From Candidatus Peregrinibacteria bacterium (GTDB lineage: Bacteria > Patescibacteriota > Gracilibacteria > UBA1369 > JACRIC01), in contig JACRIC010000077.1 in the NCBI GenBank assembly GCA_016235915.1, positions 1-11,971 of the forward strand: a DNA stretch of 11,971 nucleotides, read 5' to 3'. The translations under genes and the position numbers were made by a program. The notes under the pieces are model-generated. The model saw nothing but the letters and a program-made list of their open reading frames with translations. It did not search any database and was not told the origin of the DNA. The first letter of the stretch is position 1; every line of letters begins with the position of its first letter. Positions 1 through 7,303 of this stretch are shown here, in pieces.

Positions 1-53
1 CACCTGAAAACATCGACCGCCTACTCATTCTTCTTGATCGAATGGGACGATAG
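1..53 (+). CDS. Probable C-terminal end of an unknown gene (partial)
   Basis: Read from position 3, the first bases give an open frame ending at a TAG at 51-53, with the sequence PENIDRLLILLDRMGR. It has the look of an amphipathic C-terminal helix. Another frame (from position 1) stays open to 114 but runs into the palindromic repeat and reads less like protein. Too little is present to name a family. The gene would converge on rsmH. Confidence 0.35.
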   Translation, partial: PENIDRLLILLDRMGR

Positions 54-79
54 AGTGAACGCGATGATGGTGAATAAGA

Positions 80-144
80 AAGATCCATATTACTGTCATC
101 CTGAGCACTCCTGATGCACCAGCATCAGGAAGTCGAAGGATCTT
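80..144. repeat. Palindromic dispersed repeat, TCATCCTGAGC...CGAAGGATCT type
   Basis: Short outer arms AAGATCC (80-86) and GGATCTT (138-144) enclose TCATCCTGAGC (96-106), a strong hairpin of 9 bp with a 4-nt loop (109-130), and CGAAGGATCT (134-143). The same two end blocks occur, closer together, at 10155-10179. I recognise this kind of motif from many bacterial genomes as an intergenic repeat. It lies between converging genes, but no T-run follows the hairpin, so a terminator role is only a guess. Confidence 0.6.
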
Positions 145-183
145 AATGAATAAAAACTCTACGAAGTAATCTCCCGGCGCATA

Positions 184-1107
184 CTACTCTGTCACCTTCT
201 CCGCCCCCCTCATTTTCGCACTGCGACTTCTGGGGTTGCTCGAGATCTCCTGCTCGTCAGGAATGATGGGTTTTTTGGTAATGATACGAAGTCCAGCCTT
301 ATGACCGCACTGACACTCCAGAATTTCCGGCGGACAGATACAATCTTTTGATTCCGTTCGAAACATATTTTTCACGATCCGATCTTCAAGAGAATGGTAC
401 GAAATCACCACAATCCTTCCCGACGGCGCCAAAAGATCAATCCCAACCGCAAGCGCTCTTCCCAATGTCTCAAGTTCTCGATTCACAGCAATCCGCAAAG
501 CCTGAAACACTCGGGTAGCGGGATGAATATGAAAAGGTGAACGAACCAGATACTTCACGAATCCCGCAAGATCAAGCGTGGTAACAAACGGTTTCTCTTT
601 TCTTCTGTAAACTATTTCTCGCGCTATTCTTCGCGAATGACGCTCTTCTCCATATTTCCAAAAAATATCTGCTAAATCTCTTTCATGGAATCTGTTCACG
701 ATATCAGAAGCGGAATACCCACTCGACCGATCGTATCGCATATCGAGAGGCCCCTCTCGAAGAAACGAAAATCCTCGCTCAGAATCATCCACCTGAGGCG
801 ATGACAGTCCGAGATCAAAAAGAATGGCAGACACTTTCGAGTATCCCGCCTCCTGAACTCTTTGTTCCAAATTTTCAAAGTTGTCCTGAAAAAACCGAAT
901 CTGTTTTGAATATTTTTCAAGGTATTCTCGCGCCACTTCCAAATTCTTCATATCAGCATCAAGGGCAATCAAAACTCCTTTTTCTCCAATTTTCTCGAGA
1001 ATTTTTCGCGCATGTCCGCCCAACCCCACGGTGGCATCCACCACCACGCTTCCCGCACGAATATTCAACATTTCCACAGCCTTTTCCAATAAAACAGGAA
1101 CGTGCAT
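184..1107 (-). CDS. rsmH: 16S rRNA (cytosine(1402)-N(4))-methyltransferase RsmH
   Basis: RsmH (formerly MraW) transfers a methyl group from SAM to N4 of cytosine 1402 in the 30S decoding centre. Visible family motifs, numbered from the chosen start, are the N-terminal HVPVLLEKAVEML, the SAM loop ATVGLGGHA (25-33), the DLGLSSPQVDDSERGFSF block (98-115), LDMRYD (121-126), RVFQALRIAVNREL (199-212), VVISYHSLEDR (233-243) and the cysteine group CICPP...CQCG (256-268). The 307-residue length is normal. The frame is open 17 codons further upstream, but family members begin at MHVPVLL, so the ATG at 1107 is preferred; AAGAAGAG just upstream is a weak ribosome site. No mraZ lies upstream and no ftsL or ftsI downstream, so the gene is outside the usual dcw cluster. 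Confidence 0.96.
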   Translation of the reverse strand: MHVPVLLEKAVEMLNIRAGSVVVDATVGLGGHARKILEKIGEKGVLIALDADMKNLEVAREYLEKYSKQIRFFQDNFENLEQRVQEAGYSKVSAILFDLGLSSPQVDDSERGFSFLREGPLDMRYDRSSGYSASDIVNRFHERDLADIFWKYGEERHSRRIAREIVYRRKEKPFVTTLDLAGFVKYLVRSPFHIHPATRVFQALRIAVNRELETLGRALAVGIDLLAPSGRIVVISYHSLEDRIVKNMFRTESKDCICPPEILECQCGHKAGLRIITKKPIIPDEQEISSNPRSRSAKMRGAEKVTE

Positions 1108-1507
1108 TGTACTCTTCTTAATAACACTTTTCAGGCACTGAGTCGAAAAATCGTTCAAAACTTGTGCACAAATTGTGTATAACTTTTTTACTCAATAAAA
1201 CGTACCACAAAAATATTGATTTCAACGCGGATTGTCAACAACATTTCATACATTGCACACAAAAAGCAGACAAAAATGAACAATTTTTAAATTCTCAATA
1301 TTAAATTTTTCGCATAAATAAAACAAAAACAAGCATTACTTTTTAAAAATAAAATTCTCTCGCAAAAAACTTATTTTATTGTGCAATATTTTTATTCAGA
1401 ATTACAAAGCGATCGCAGGGAATGAAGCAATTTTTTTCTTCCAACAATCTCCTATTGTTCCGAAATCAAAACTTTTCTATAGTATCCTTCGAATCACTGA
1501 AAAACAC
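1108..1507. other. AT-rich intergenic region with DnaA-box-like sites
   Basis: About 400 bp without a convincing gene between divergent genes. Near rsmH there is TTATACACA on the - strand (1182-1174), which fits the DnaA-box consensus TTWTNCACA, next to the palindrome TTGTGCACAA (1162-1171), whose halves each miss that consensus by one base. From about 1261 to 1390 the DNA is extremely AT-rich with many A and T runs. The right end carries the promoter of the downstream membrane-protein gene. It may simply hold divergent promoters; the origin-like features are suggestive only. Confidence 0.4.
1455..1483 (+). promoter_or_regulatory. Promoter of the COG2426-type membrane protein gene
   Basis: TTGTTC (1455-1460), a 17-bp spacer and TATAGT (1478-1483). 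Transcription would start near 1490, leaving a leader of about 17 nt before the ATG at 1508. This supports that ATG over the TTG start upstream at 1379, which would lie before the promoter. Confidence 0.5.
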
Positions 1508-1993
1508 ATGCCTTCCCTCCCCTTCTTCGCAGAACTCATCACCTTTGCAAGCGCCATGCTCCCCGTCACGGAACTCCGCGGCTCCATTCCTTTGGCCATG
1601 GAAGTTTTCAAAATGCCCGCATGGAAAGCCTTTGCTCTGGCCACGGCAGGAAATATCGTCATTGTATTTTTTTTGCTCCGATTTCTCGAACCCATTTCAA
1701 ATTTCCTCCGAAAACACTCCAAATTTTTCGAAAAATTCTTCAAAAAACTCTTTGAAAAAACCCGCGCCAAACACTCGGAAAAATTCAACCGTTACGGCGC
1801 CATCTTCCTCGTGACCTTTGTGGGAATCCCCCTCCCCGGAACCGGCGGCTGGACTGGCGCGCTCATTGCTTTCATCTTCGGCATACCTTACTGGCGCGCC
1901 GCATATCTCGTCTCCTTGGGCGTTATCATCGCCGGAGTGCTCATTACGCTCGGCTTCGGATCGGTGATGAAAATTATTGAAATGATTGCTTAA
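1508..1993 (+). CDS. Small multidrug-export-like membrane protein (COG2426 / Sm_multidrug_ex family)
   Basis: A 161-residue integral membrane protein. The family marks are TELRGSIPLAM (21-31) and GIPLPGTGGWTGALIA (106-121), each beside hydrophobic stretches. Likely membrane segments are about 5-20, 41-61, 97-125 and 131-152. A very basic, aromatic-rich linker (about 62-95, with repeated FFEK/LFEK units) lies between the halves and is probably cytoplasmic. The family name comes from weak similarity to small multidrug exporters; its real substrate is not established. The frame is open upstream to a TTG at 1379, but that segment looks non-coding and precedes the promoter, so the ATG at 1508 was chosen. 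It stands alone, with a promoter for the next gene after it. Confidence 0.8.
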   Translation: MPSLPFFAELITFASAMLPVTELRGSIPLAMEVFKMPAWKAFALATAGNIVIVFFLLRFLEPISNFLRKHSKFFEKFFKKLFEKTRAKHSEKFNRYGAIFLVTFVGIPLPGTGGWTGALIAFIFGIPYWRAAYLVSLGVIIAGVLITLGFGSVMKIIEMIA

Positions 1994-2026
1994 AAAAAAT
2001 TCGGCTTGCATTTCCTGATATTCTCA

Positions 2027-2054
2027 TTAAAATTCACTGGATAAAATTTATAAT
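2027..2054 (+). promoter_or_regulatory. Promoter of the carbonic-anhydrase-like gene
   Basis: A perfect TATAAT (2049-2054) with a poor -35 candidate, TTAAAA (2027-2032, 16-bp spacer). The -10 box ends only 12 nt before the ATG at 2067, so the transcript would be leaderless or have a leader of about 5 nt. Confidence 0.45.
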
Positions 2055-2066
2055 CCTTTAAAAATT

Positions 2067-3572
2067 ATGGAAGTATTACGAAATACTGATGATGGATCAG
2101 GTAAACCAATTGCCACAAATGATACCTCTTCACACCCCGAACATACCCACGTCGATACACGCATCGAAAATAGCAATCAACTCCAACAACTGTGCACCAA
2201 TCACTTAAGGCATAATGTTGAAATTGCAACGGAATTTGAACGGGATAGAAACATCATTGAAGCAATAAACGCCCTCCTTCCCTATCTCTTTATAACAAAA
2301 TGTGTTGATGGTCGCGTACATGGAACTCGGTCAAAAGGATTACCTCCAATATCCCGTAAAACAAAAATTCGGAGAAGTGATGGAAATCAATTCATTACCG
2401 GCGCTCAAAACGGCCATTTCTGGGAAACAATCAACGAATTGGCCCTAAAAACATCCTATTTTGCACTTCAAATTCCAGCCATTACCATAAGTCTGGGCCA
2501 TTTTTCAGGAACATCAGGCAACCTCGGTTGCGCGGCGCATCACGAAAGATCCGATGTAGCATTGAATTGTGTCAAAGAACAAGCAATCGCCATACAAAAA
2601 CGCTTTCCAGATGGAAGTGTAATCCCTATATATGGCATGACCGATACCGACAATCTCTTGCACCACTTTTATTTTTTAAACCAACAAGGTACCGAGATCA
2701 ATCCCGCTCAAATAATCGATGCTCTGAATTTGAAAACACCGATGGATATTTTCGCATCCGAATTTTTGGAAAAATCAGGTCAAAGTCTCGGAATAGAGAG
2801 TGAAACAAAAAAAGTAAAAGATCTCTTGGAAGGCGATATTCTTCCTTTTTTTCACGATATTTCCACCTCTCTCCATCTCCAAAAATTTCTTCTCGAAGCT
2901 GTGACAAAGGAATTTCCCAAAAACGAAAATACAGTTTTAAATCCTGCCCTACTGAAGGCCTTCCGAAAAAAATTTACAGAACTTGGTGCTATGATGCCAG
3001 AAGCGCTTCGTCCATTCTTTACCTATATGATGGCATGGAATATGGGATATGGCTTGTATAAAAATCAGCGACTTGCAAAAATGCTCGATAAAGAAAAAAA
3101 AACGTATTTAGGACACAGCGAAAAACTAATCTGTTACGGAGAAGGTTTCCAAACCCTCGGACGAAACGATGCCTTACTCGTAAAACCGGGACAAATGGAT
3201 ATCAGCATACCTCTTTCTGTTACACAAAAAGTAATCACTGGTGTCCGTCAAAATTATCCTCAACCATTTCCACCCGTAGTGCATATCAATGTCGAATTTG
3301 ACCACACTCCAAGCTCGGAAGAAATTCCAAAAATTCTCGCTATTCTTAAGACTCGAGCAGATCAAGTTTGTGACGTTTTTCAAAATGACGTTCGAATATT
3401 CACGACCTATTCCACCGAAGATGAAAAATGTTTTTATCCGGTAAGAACACCTTTTAATGGCCACACGAATGTTGATTTTGAATGGAATGTTTTTCAAGGA
3501 ATAACCCCAAGCTCAAAAGAAAAAGACCTCCGACAAGCTGAAAAAGAATATCGTGCCAATATCATGCAATAA
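2067..3572 (+). CDS. Putative CsoSCA-like beta-carbonic anhydrase
   Basis: A 501-residue protein with no signal peptide or membrane segment. KCVDGRVHG (78-86) holds the CxDxR motif (C79, D81, R83) typical of beta-carbonic anhydrases, which supplies one zinc ligand and the Asp-Arg dyad. GHFSGTSGNLGCAAHH (144-159) places H145 ten residues before C155. Ordinary beta-carbonic anhydrases have HxxC here. The carboxysomal CsoSCA of Halothiobacillus, as I recall it, uses C173, D175, R177, H242 and C253, nearly the same spacing, and is of similar total length with an N-terminal helical part and a degenerate C-terminal domain. The C-terminal third here (about 355-480) could be that degenerate copy. Expected activity is interconversion of CO2 and bicarbonate, but this rests on the motifs alone. 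No carboxysome gene is visible nearby. The 3' end overlaps the converging TsaC-family gene by 11 bp. The N-terminus is rich in His, Asn, Thr and Asp and probably disordered. Confidence 0.6.
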   Translation: MEVLRNTDDGSGKPIATNDTSSHPEHTHVDTRIENSNQLQQLCTNHLRHNVEIATEFERDRNIIEAINALLPYLFITKCVDGRVHGTRSKGLPPISRKTKIRRSDGNQFITGAQNGHFWETINELALKTSYFALQIPAITISLGHFSGTSGNLGCAAHHERSDVALNCVKEQAIAIQKRFPDGSVIPIYGMTDTDNLLHHFYFLNQQGTEINPAQIIDALNLKTPMDIFASEFLEKSGQSLGIESETKKVKDLLEGDILPFFHDISTSLHLQKFLLEAVTKEFPKNENTVLNPALLKAFRKKFTELGAMMPEALRPFFTYMMAWNMGYGLYKNQRLAKMLDKEKKTYLGHSEKLICYGEGFQTLGRNDALLVKPGQMDISIPLSVTQKVITGVRQNYPQPFPPVVHINVEFDHTPSSEEIPKILAILKTRADQVCDVFQNDVRIFTTYSTEDEKCFYPVRTPFNGHTNVDFEWNVFQGITPSSKEKDLRQAEKEYRANIMQ

Positions 3573-4182
3573 TCTTCACCGCCCCTTCTCTCATCACTTT
3601 CACTCCCCCCTCCATCACCTTCACAATGGTGGAAGGCGGTTGAAAAGGTATGGTTCCTGCATCAAGAATAAGGTCAGGCTGTACGCGCTCTTGCCGAAAT
3701 TGCCCGAGCATATCAGACACGCCGTACGGTGAGGGCAAAGTCGTGATATTCGCACTGGTAGTGCAAAGCGGTCCGCCGAATGCGACCATCAGCGCCAAAG
3801 AAACCGGACAATCTGGAACACGAATGCCTATGGTATCTGAATTTGGATTCAAAAACGCGGGCAATGTTTTTTTTCGTGGCACAATCAATGTCAAAGCTCC
3901 CGGCCAATATTTTTTCGCCAGATTTTTTGACACAAGAGAAAACTCGCCGTACCTCTGCGCCTCAGAAAAGCTCTCCGCCATAATCGTAACGGGTTTTGTG
4001 ACAAGCATTTTTTTCAACCGATACAAACGTGCGATCGCTTTTGCATTGAAAATATCCACCGCAAATCCATAACAGGTATCGGTCGGATGCGCTATAACAC
4101 CGCCCTTTCTCAGCACGCTCACAGCCTTGCAAAGAATTTTCTCAGGAATCGGCTTCCTGTATTGAATTTTATAAATAATCAT
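3562..4182 (-). CDS. L-threonylcarbamoyladenylate synthase, TsaC/YrdC/Sua5 family
   Basis: Members make threonylcarbamoyl-AMP from threonine, bicarbonate and ATP, the first step of the t6A37 tRNA modification. Seen from the chosen start: GGVIAHPTDTCYGFAVD (27-43), KYWPGALTLIV (91-101), TIGIRVP (117-123), PLCTTSANI (138-146) and STIVKV (184-189). At 206 residues it has only the YrdC domain and lacks the C-terminal Sua5 domain. The usual KxR before KP reads K57-K58-M59 (LKKMLVTKP), so the conserved arginine appears to be methionine. A GTG start five codons upstream (4197) is possible; the ATG at 4182 is preferred because GGTGAT, matching the 3' part of a Shine-Dalgarno sequence, lies about 10 nt before it. 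A YciO-like paralogue of other function cannot be excluded. Confidence 0.85.
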   Translation of the reverse strand: MIIYKIQYRKPIPEKILCKAVSVLRKGGVIAHPTDTCYGFAVDIFNAKAIARLYRLKKMLVTKPVTIMAESFSEAQRYGEFSLVSKNLAKKYWPGALTLIVPRKKTLPAFLNPNSDTIGIRVPDCPVSLALMVAFGGPLCTTSANITTLPSPYGVSDMLGQFRQERVQPDLILDAGTIPFQPPSTIVKVMEGGVKVMREGAVKIIA

Positions 4183-4220
4183 AAATACCAAAATCACCCT
4201 AGACCATCAAAACGACTTTC

Positions 4221-4255
4221 AGTATACTTCACGCACGAAGCGAAGCGAAGTGCGT
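4221..4255. promoter_or_regulatory. -10-like box for the TsaC-family gene beside a small GAAGC-repeat hairpin
   Basis: On the - strand TATACT (4226-4221) could be the -10 box of the TsaC-family gene; the matching -35 region is poor. Directly upstream lies the inverted pair ACGCAC (4231-4236) and GTGCGT (4250-4255), enclosing tandem GAAGC units. The GAAGCGAAG block resembles the cores of dispersed repeats in other bacterial intergenic regions. Confidence 0.3.
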
Positions 4256-4276
4256 CTACCAAAAAAATCCCCTTCC

Positions 4277-4307
4277 TTCAACTTTACAAACTTTATAACT
4301 TTATAAA
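4277..4307 (+). promoter_or_regulatory. Possible gapA promoter
   Basis: Two -10-like boxes, TATAAC (4294-4299) and TATAAA (4302-4307), lie in an AT-rich run just before the gapA ATG at 4317. TTCAAC (4277-4282) is the best -35 candidate, 19 bp from the second box. Either would give a very short leader. No ribosome binding site is visible. Confidence 0.3.
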
Positions 4308-4316
4308 CTTATTAAC

Positions 4317-5327
4317 ATGAAAACCCGCATCGCCATAAACGGTTTCGGACGAATCGGTCGAAATATGCTCCGCGCAAGCATGACCAATAATAATGTCGAA
4401 ATTGTAGCCTTAAACGACCTCGCAAATCCCGCCCTCGCCGCTCATCTCCTCAAATATGACTCCATATACGGCACAAGACAAGCTGAGATCAAAGCCGAAG
4501 GAAATCGCCTCATCATCGACGACAGAGAAATTATTTGCTTAAGCGAACGCGATCCTGAAAAACTGCCATGGAAAGACATGAAAATCGATATTGTCATCGA
4601 ATCCACCGGCATATTCCTTTCAAAAGAAGAAGTATCCAAACATCTCAAATGCGGAGCGAAACGAGTCGTGATTTCCGCACCGGCAAAAGGAGATATTGAC
4701 CGAACTATCGTCATGGGCGTAAACGAAGAAACCTTCAATCAGGAAACCGATTTTGTCATTTCCAATGCCTCCTGCACCACGAACTGCCTCGCGCCAATCG
4801 CAAAAGTCCTCCATGACAACTTCATTGTCAAAAAAGGCCTCATGACCACCATCCACGCCTATACCGGCGACCAAAAACTGCATGATAATCCTCATAAAGA
4901 CCTTCGCCGAGCCCGCGCCGCCACTCTTTCCATGATTCCCACGACCACCGGCGCCGCAAAAGCCGTTGGACTCGTCATTCCGGAACTGAAAGGCAAGCTC
5001 AATGGAATGGCTATCAGAGTGCCAACTCCCACCGTTTCAGTGGTGGATTTTGTTTGCGAAGTGGAAAAATCAACCAGCGCGGAAGAAATCAATACCGCTC
5101 TCCGAAAAGCCGCAGAAGGAAGAATGAAAGGCATCCTCGAAGTGTGCGACCTTCCTCTCGTTTCCGTAGATTTTAAGGAAAACAATCATTCATCCATTGT
5201 TGACGCGCTCTCAACCATGGTGATCGAAAACACCTTCGTAAAAGTTTTAAGCTGGTATGATAATGAATGGGGCTACTCTCTGCGACTGGTCGATCTGTGT
5301 GAATACATCGGGAAACGGATTTCATAA
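4317..5327 (+). CDS. gapA: Glyceraldehyde-3-phosphate dehydrogenase, type I
   Basis: Phosphorylating GAPDH: oxidises glyceraldehyde-3-phosphate to 1,3-bisphosphoglycerate with reduction of NAD+, the central glycolytic step. Length, 336 residues, is standard. The Rossmann motif is INGFGRIGRN (7-16). ALND with D34 is the position that usually selects NAD+ over NADP+. The active site SNASCTTNCLAP (149-160) carries catalytic C153, and H180 in TTIHAYTGDQ is the base. The S-loop region HKDLRRARAA (193-202), IPTTTGAAKAVG (207-218) and the C-terminal SWYDNEWGYS (312-321) are all present. It is a complete, probably active, NAD-preferring enzyme. The following secreted-protein gene starts 38 nt after its stop and is probably cotranscribed. 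No other glycolytic gene is in the window. Confidence 0.97.
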   Translation: MKTRIAINGFGRIGRNMLRASMTNNNVEIVALNDLANPALAAHLLKYDSIYGTRQAEIKAEGNRLIIDDREIICLSERDPEKLPWKDMKIDIVIESTGIFLSKEEVSKHLKCGAKRVVISAPAKGDIDRTIVMGVNEETFNQETDFVISNASCTTNCLAPIAKVLHDNFIVKKGLMTTIHAYTGDQKLHDNPHKDLRRARAATLSMIPTTTGAAKAVGLVIPELKGKLNGMAIRVPTPTVSVVDFVCEVEKSTSAEEINTALRKAAEGRMKGILEVCDLPLVSVDFKENNHSSIVDALSTMVIENTFVKVLSWYDNEWGYSLRLVDLCEYIGKRIS

Positions 5328-5364
5328 AAAATCGCGTGTAACCAGAAACGACCAAATAACTGTC

Positions 5365-6534
5365 ATGCAAAAAAAAACAACCGCTTTTTTTACAGGTATT
5401 TTCTTCATCATCACGCTTTTCGCCGCACCAACAGCTCTTTTTGCCGAAATTCCACCACTTCGCACAGAAATTCTCACCAACGTTCGCGATAACACGCTCA
5501 AAATTACGGAAAAAACCATTCAAAATTTCCCTTTCCAATCCATGTTTCTCATTCAAAAAAAATGGAAAGGGCAAGGAATCGGCGCTGTGCACAAAATTAC
5601 GGCAAAGGCGACCGCTTTCGGCTATCTCCAAAACGCCAACACTCAAAAAAAAATCAGAAATATTTTGGAAAATCTAAAAAACGATCCTCTTACATGGGAA
5701 ACAGCCCGGGACAATGCGATAGAGACAAATAAAATTTCACTCCGATACCTTCTTTTCCTGAAAAAAAGACTGATTTCTGAAATGGAAACAAAACACACCA
5801 TTACAGAAATCAACAATATTACGTTTTTGGAAAATGAAATAGCGACCGTTGAAGCGTTTAACCGCGCATATTCCACCATAACGCCAGACTGGATCCAAAA
5901 AATAGAAACAAAAACCGGAGAAAGCATCGATGACGTTTCTTTTGCCACACAAATATTCACCACTCTTGGGACACTGCAACTGCTCTATCATGGATACGTC
6001 AGTCCTTTTACAACCGTGGGAGCGTCTGGACTGCTTCTCATGAAAACCAACGAACCAATTTTGGAAAAACAATATACCAATGCGCTTATCACCCTCCCGA
6101 CTCAAATAGAAATATACGCTGAAAATACTCTGGGATTAACAGGAGAAGATTTTGAAACCTTCACATTCTACTATAAGGGACGAATCGAAACAGATATTCT
6201 GCCGTATCTCGATTTTATCGCCAATGAATTTGAAAATGCCGAATCCGTTTTCGCAAACGACACGTATCTGTCAGAAAGTATCGGAGGCAAAGGAAAAAAA
6301 ATGATTGAAGAGCTTGATGGATTTCTGGCACGTCCGGAAGAATTCACCCCGTCAAAAATCTCCAATTTTCTTTCCCATTTAATTGATCTCGGAATCGACA
6401 TTAAAAAAACAACTGAAACGGAAATTTCCGGAACAAAATACCGCGCCACGGAAAAAATTCGCGCCATTGTCGAAGCGTATGGAAAACTTTCAGAAAATAC
6501 GGAAAAATTGTATGGAGATTTGATGGGTGAATGA
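5365..6534 (+). CDS. Unrecognised secreted, mainly helical protein
   Basis: I do not recognise the family. From the ATG at 5365 the product has 389 residues and begins with a clear signal peptide: MQKK, a hydrophobic core TAFFTGIFFIITLFA, then APTALFA with likely cleavage after A27. The mature part has no cysteine, no second membrane segment and no lipobox, and reads as charged helices rich in Glu, Lys, Thr and Asn. One less polar stretch, TTVGASGLLLM, lies roughly in its middle. The protein is therefore probably released or lodged at the cell surface. The frame is open upstream into gapA (to 5257), but that part lacks coding character and would bury the signal peptide, so the internal ATG was chosen. 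No promoter is obvious in the 37-bp gap after gapA. The gene ends 49 bp before hrcA. Confidence 0.75.
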   Translation: MQKKTTAFFTGIFFIITLFAAPTALFAEIPPLRTEILTNVRDNTLKITEKTIQNFPFQSMFLIQKKWKGQGIGAVHKITAKATAFGYLQNANTQKKIRNILENLKNDPLTWETARDNAIETNKISLRYLLFLKKRLISEMETKHTITEINNITFLENEIATVEAFNRAYSTITPDWIQKIETKTGESIDDVSFATQIFTTLGTLQLLYHGYVSPFTTVGASGLLLMKTNEPILEKQYTNALITLPTQIEIYAENTLGLTGEDFETFTFYYKGRIETDILPYLDFIANEFENAESVFANDTYLSESIGGKGKKMIEELDGFLARPEEFTPSKISNFLSHLIDLGIDIKKTTETEISGTKYRATEKIRAIVEAYGKLSENTEKLYGDLMGE

Positions 6535-6546
6535 TTGAGAAAGTCA

Positions 6547-6555
6547 TGCTATACT
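6547..6555 (+). promoter_or_regulatory. Extended -10 promoter of hrcA
   Basis: TGCTATACT (6547-6555) is an extended -10 element (TGn directly before TATACT), which can work without a good -35 box; none is seen 17 bp upstream. The predicted start near 6562 leaves about 21 nt before the hrcA ATG. There is no CIRCE operator here, so hrcA does not look self-repressed through that site. Confidence 0.45.
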
Positions 6556-6583
6556 TTCACCGAAATCTCAACAAACCCTGTCC

Positions 6584-7303
6584 ATGGACGACCGTAAGCA
6601 AAAAATTTTTCTCGCTATTGTTCAACATTTCATTCACACCGCTACGCCAGTGGGATCAAACACCATTCTTTTAAGCTACCGTTTTGAAGTCAGTCCCGCC
6701 ACCATTCGAAATGAAATGGCAAGTCTGGAACACGAAGGGCTCATCTATCAACCGCACACTTCAGCCGGCCGAATCCCAACCAATCTCGGATACCGCCTGT
6801 ATGTCAATAAGCTCATGGATACCGAGAAAATACGAAAAAAGGTTATTCGCGATATTCAAACGCTCCGAGAAAAATACGCGATTCGAAAAATAAAAGAAAA
6901 AATATACGATGCGGTAGCGCTTCTCGCGGAAACCGTAGAAAACGTGAGTTTTGCAACATTTCCAGATCAAAGCCGCACATTTTATCTCGGACTTTCCCGA
7001 ATGATGAAGCAACCGGAATTCCGCGAAGATCCCCTCAAGGCAAGCCAAGTCGTTGAGGTATTTGAAAAAGACAATCGTTTTCTCAATATTTTAAACGAAC
7101 TCGACATTACCGATCAATCAAAAATTTTCATTGGAGAAGAAAATATCATTGAACAAATAAAAAGCTGTAGCCTCGTAGTCACAAAATATACATTGGAAGA
7201 AGGATCGGGGTTTATCGGCATCATGGGACCAACACGAATGGACTATCCTTACGCGACCGCGGCAGTTACCGAAATAAAACATCTTTTAGGAACCTCTGAA
7301 TAA
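6584..7303 (+). CDS. hrcA: Heat-inducible transcription repressor HrcA, short form
   Basis: HrcA binds CIRCE operators and represses chaperone genes when unfolded protein is scarce. The N-terminal winged helix is textbook: SPATIRNEMASLEHEGLIYQPHTSAGRIPT (37-66) followed by LGYRLYVNKLMD (68-79). The C-terminal part of the GAF-like domain is also present: FYLGLSRMMKQPEF (133-146), IFIGEEN (181-187), SLVVTKYT (196-203) and GIMGPTRMDYP (212-222). The protein has 239 residues, whereas typical HrcA has about 340. The missing roughly 100 residues fall between ENVSFATFP (119-127) and FYLGL, where the first half of the GAF-like domain and the inserted dimerisation domain normally lie. The reading frame is clean, so this looks like a natural short version. 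Its last five codons and stop lie in the left arm of a large palindrome. The likely target is the CIRCE site before dnaK. Confidence 0.93.
   Translation: MDDRKQKIFLAIVQHFIHTATPVGSNTILLSYRFEVSPATIRNEMASLEHEGLIYQPHTSAGRIPTNLGYRLYVNKLMDTEKIRKKVIRDIQTLREKYAIRKIKEKIYDAVALLAETVENVSFATFPDQSRTFYLGLSRMMKQPEFREDPLKASQVVEVFEKDNRFLNILNELDITDQSKIFIGEENIIEQIKSCSLVVTKYTLEEGSGFIGIMGPTRMDYPYATAAVTEIKHLLGTSE

Noticed and set aside
1108..1158. Upstream start adding 17 residues to RsmH
   Set aside because: Family members begin at MHVPVLL, and the extra residues (MNDFSTQCLKSVIKKST) show no conserved feature.
1379..1507. TTG start 43 codons upstream in the COG2426-type gene
   Set aside because: The segment has no family similarity and lies before the best promoter.
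5257..5364. Upstream start of the secreted protein inside gapA
   Set aside because: It would bury a clear signal peptide 36 residues deep and overlap conserved gapA coding sequence.
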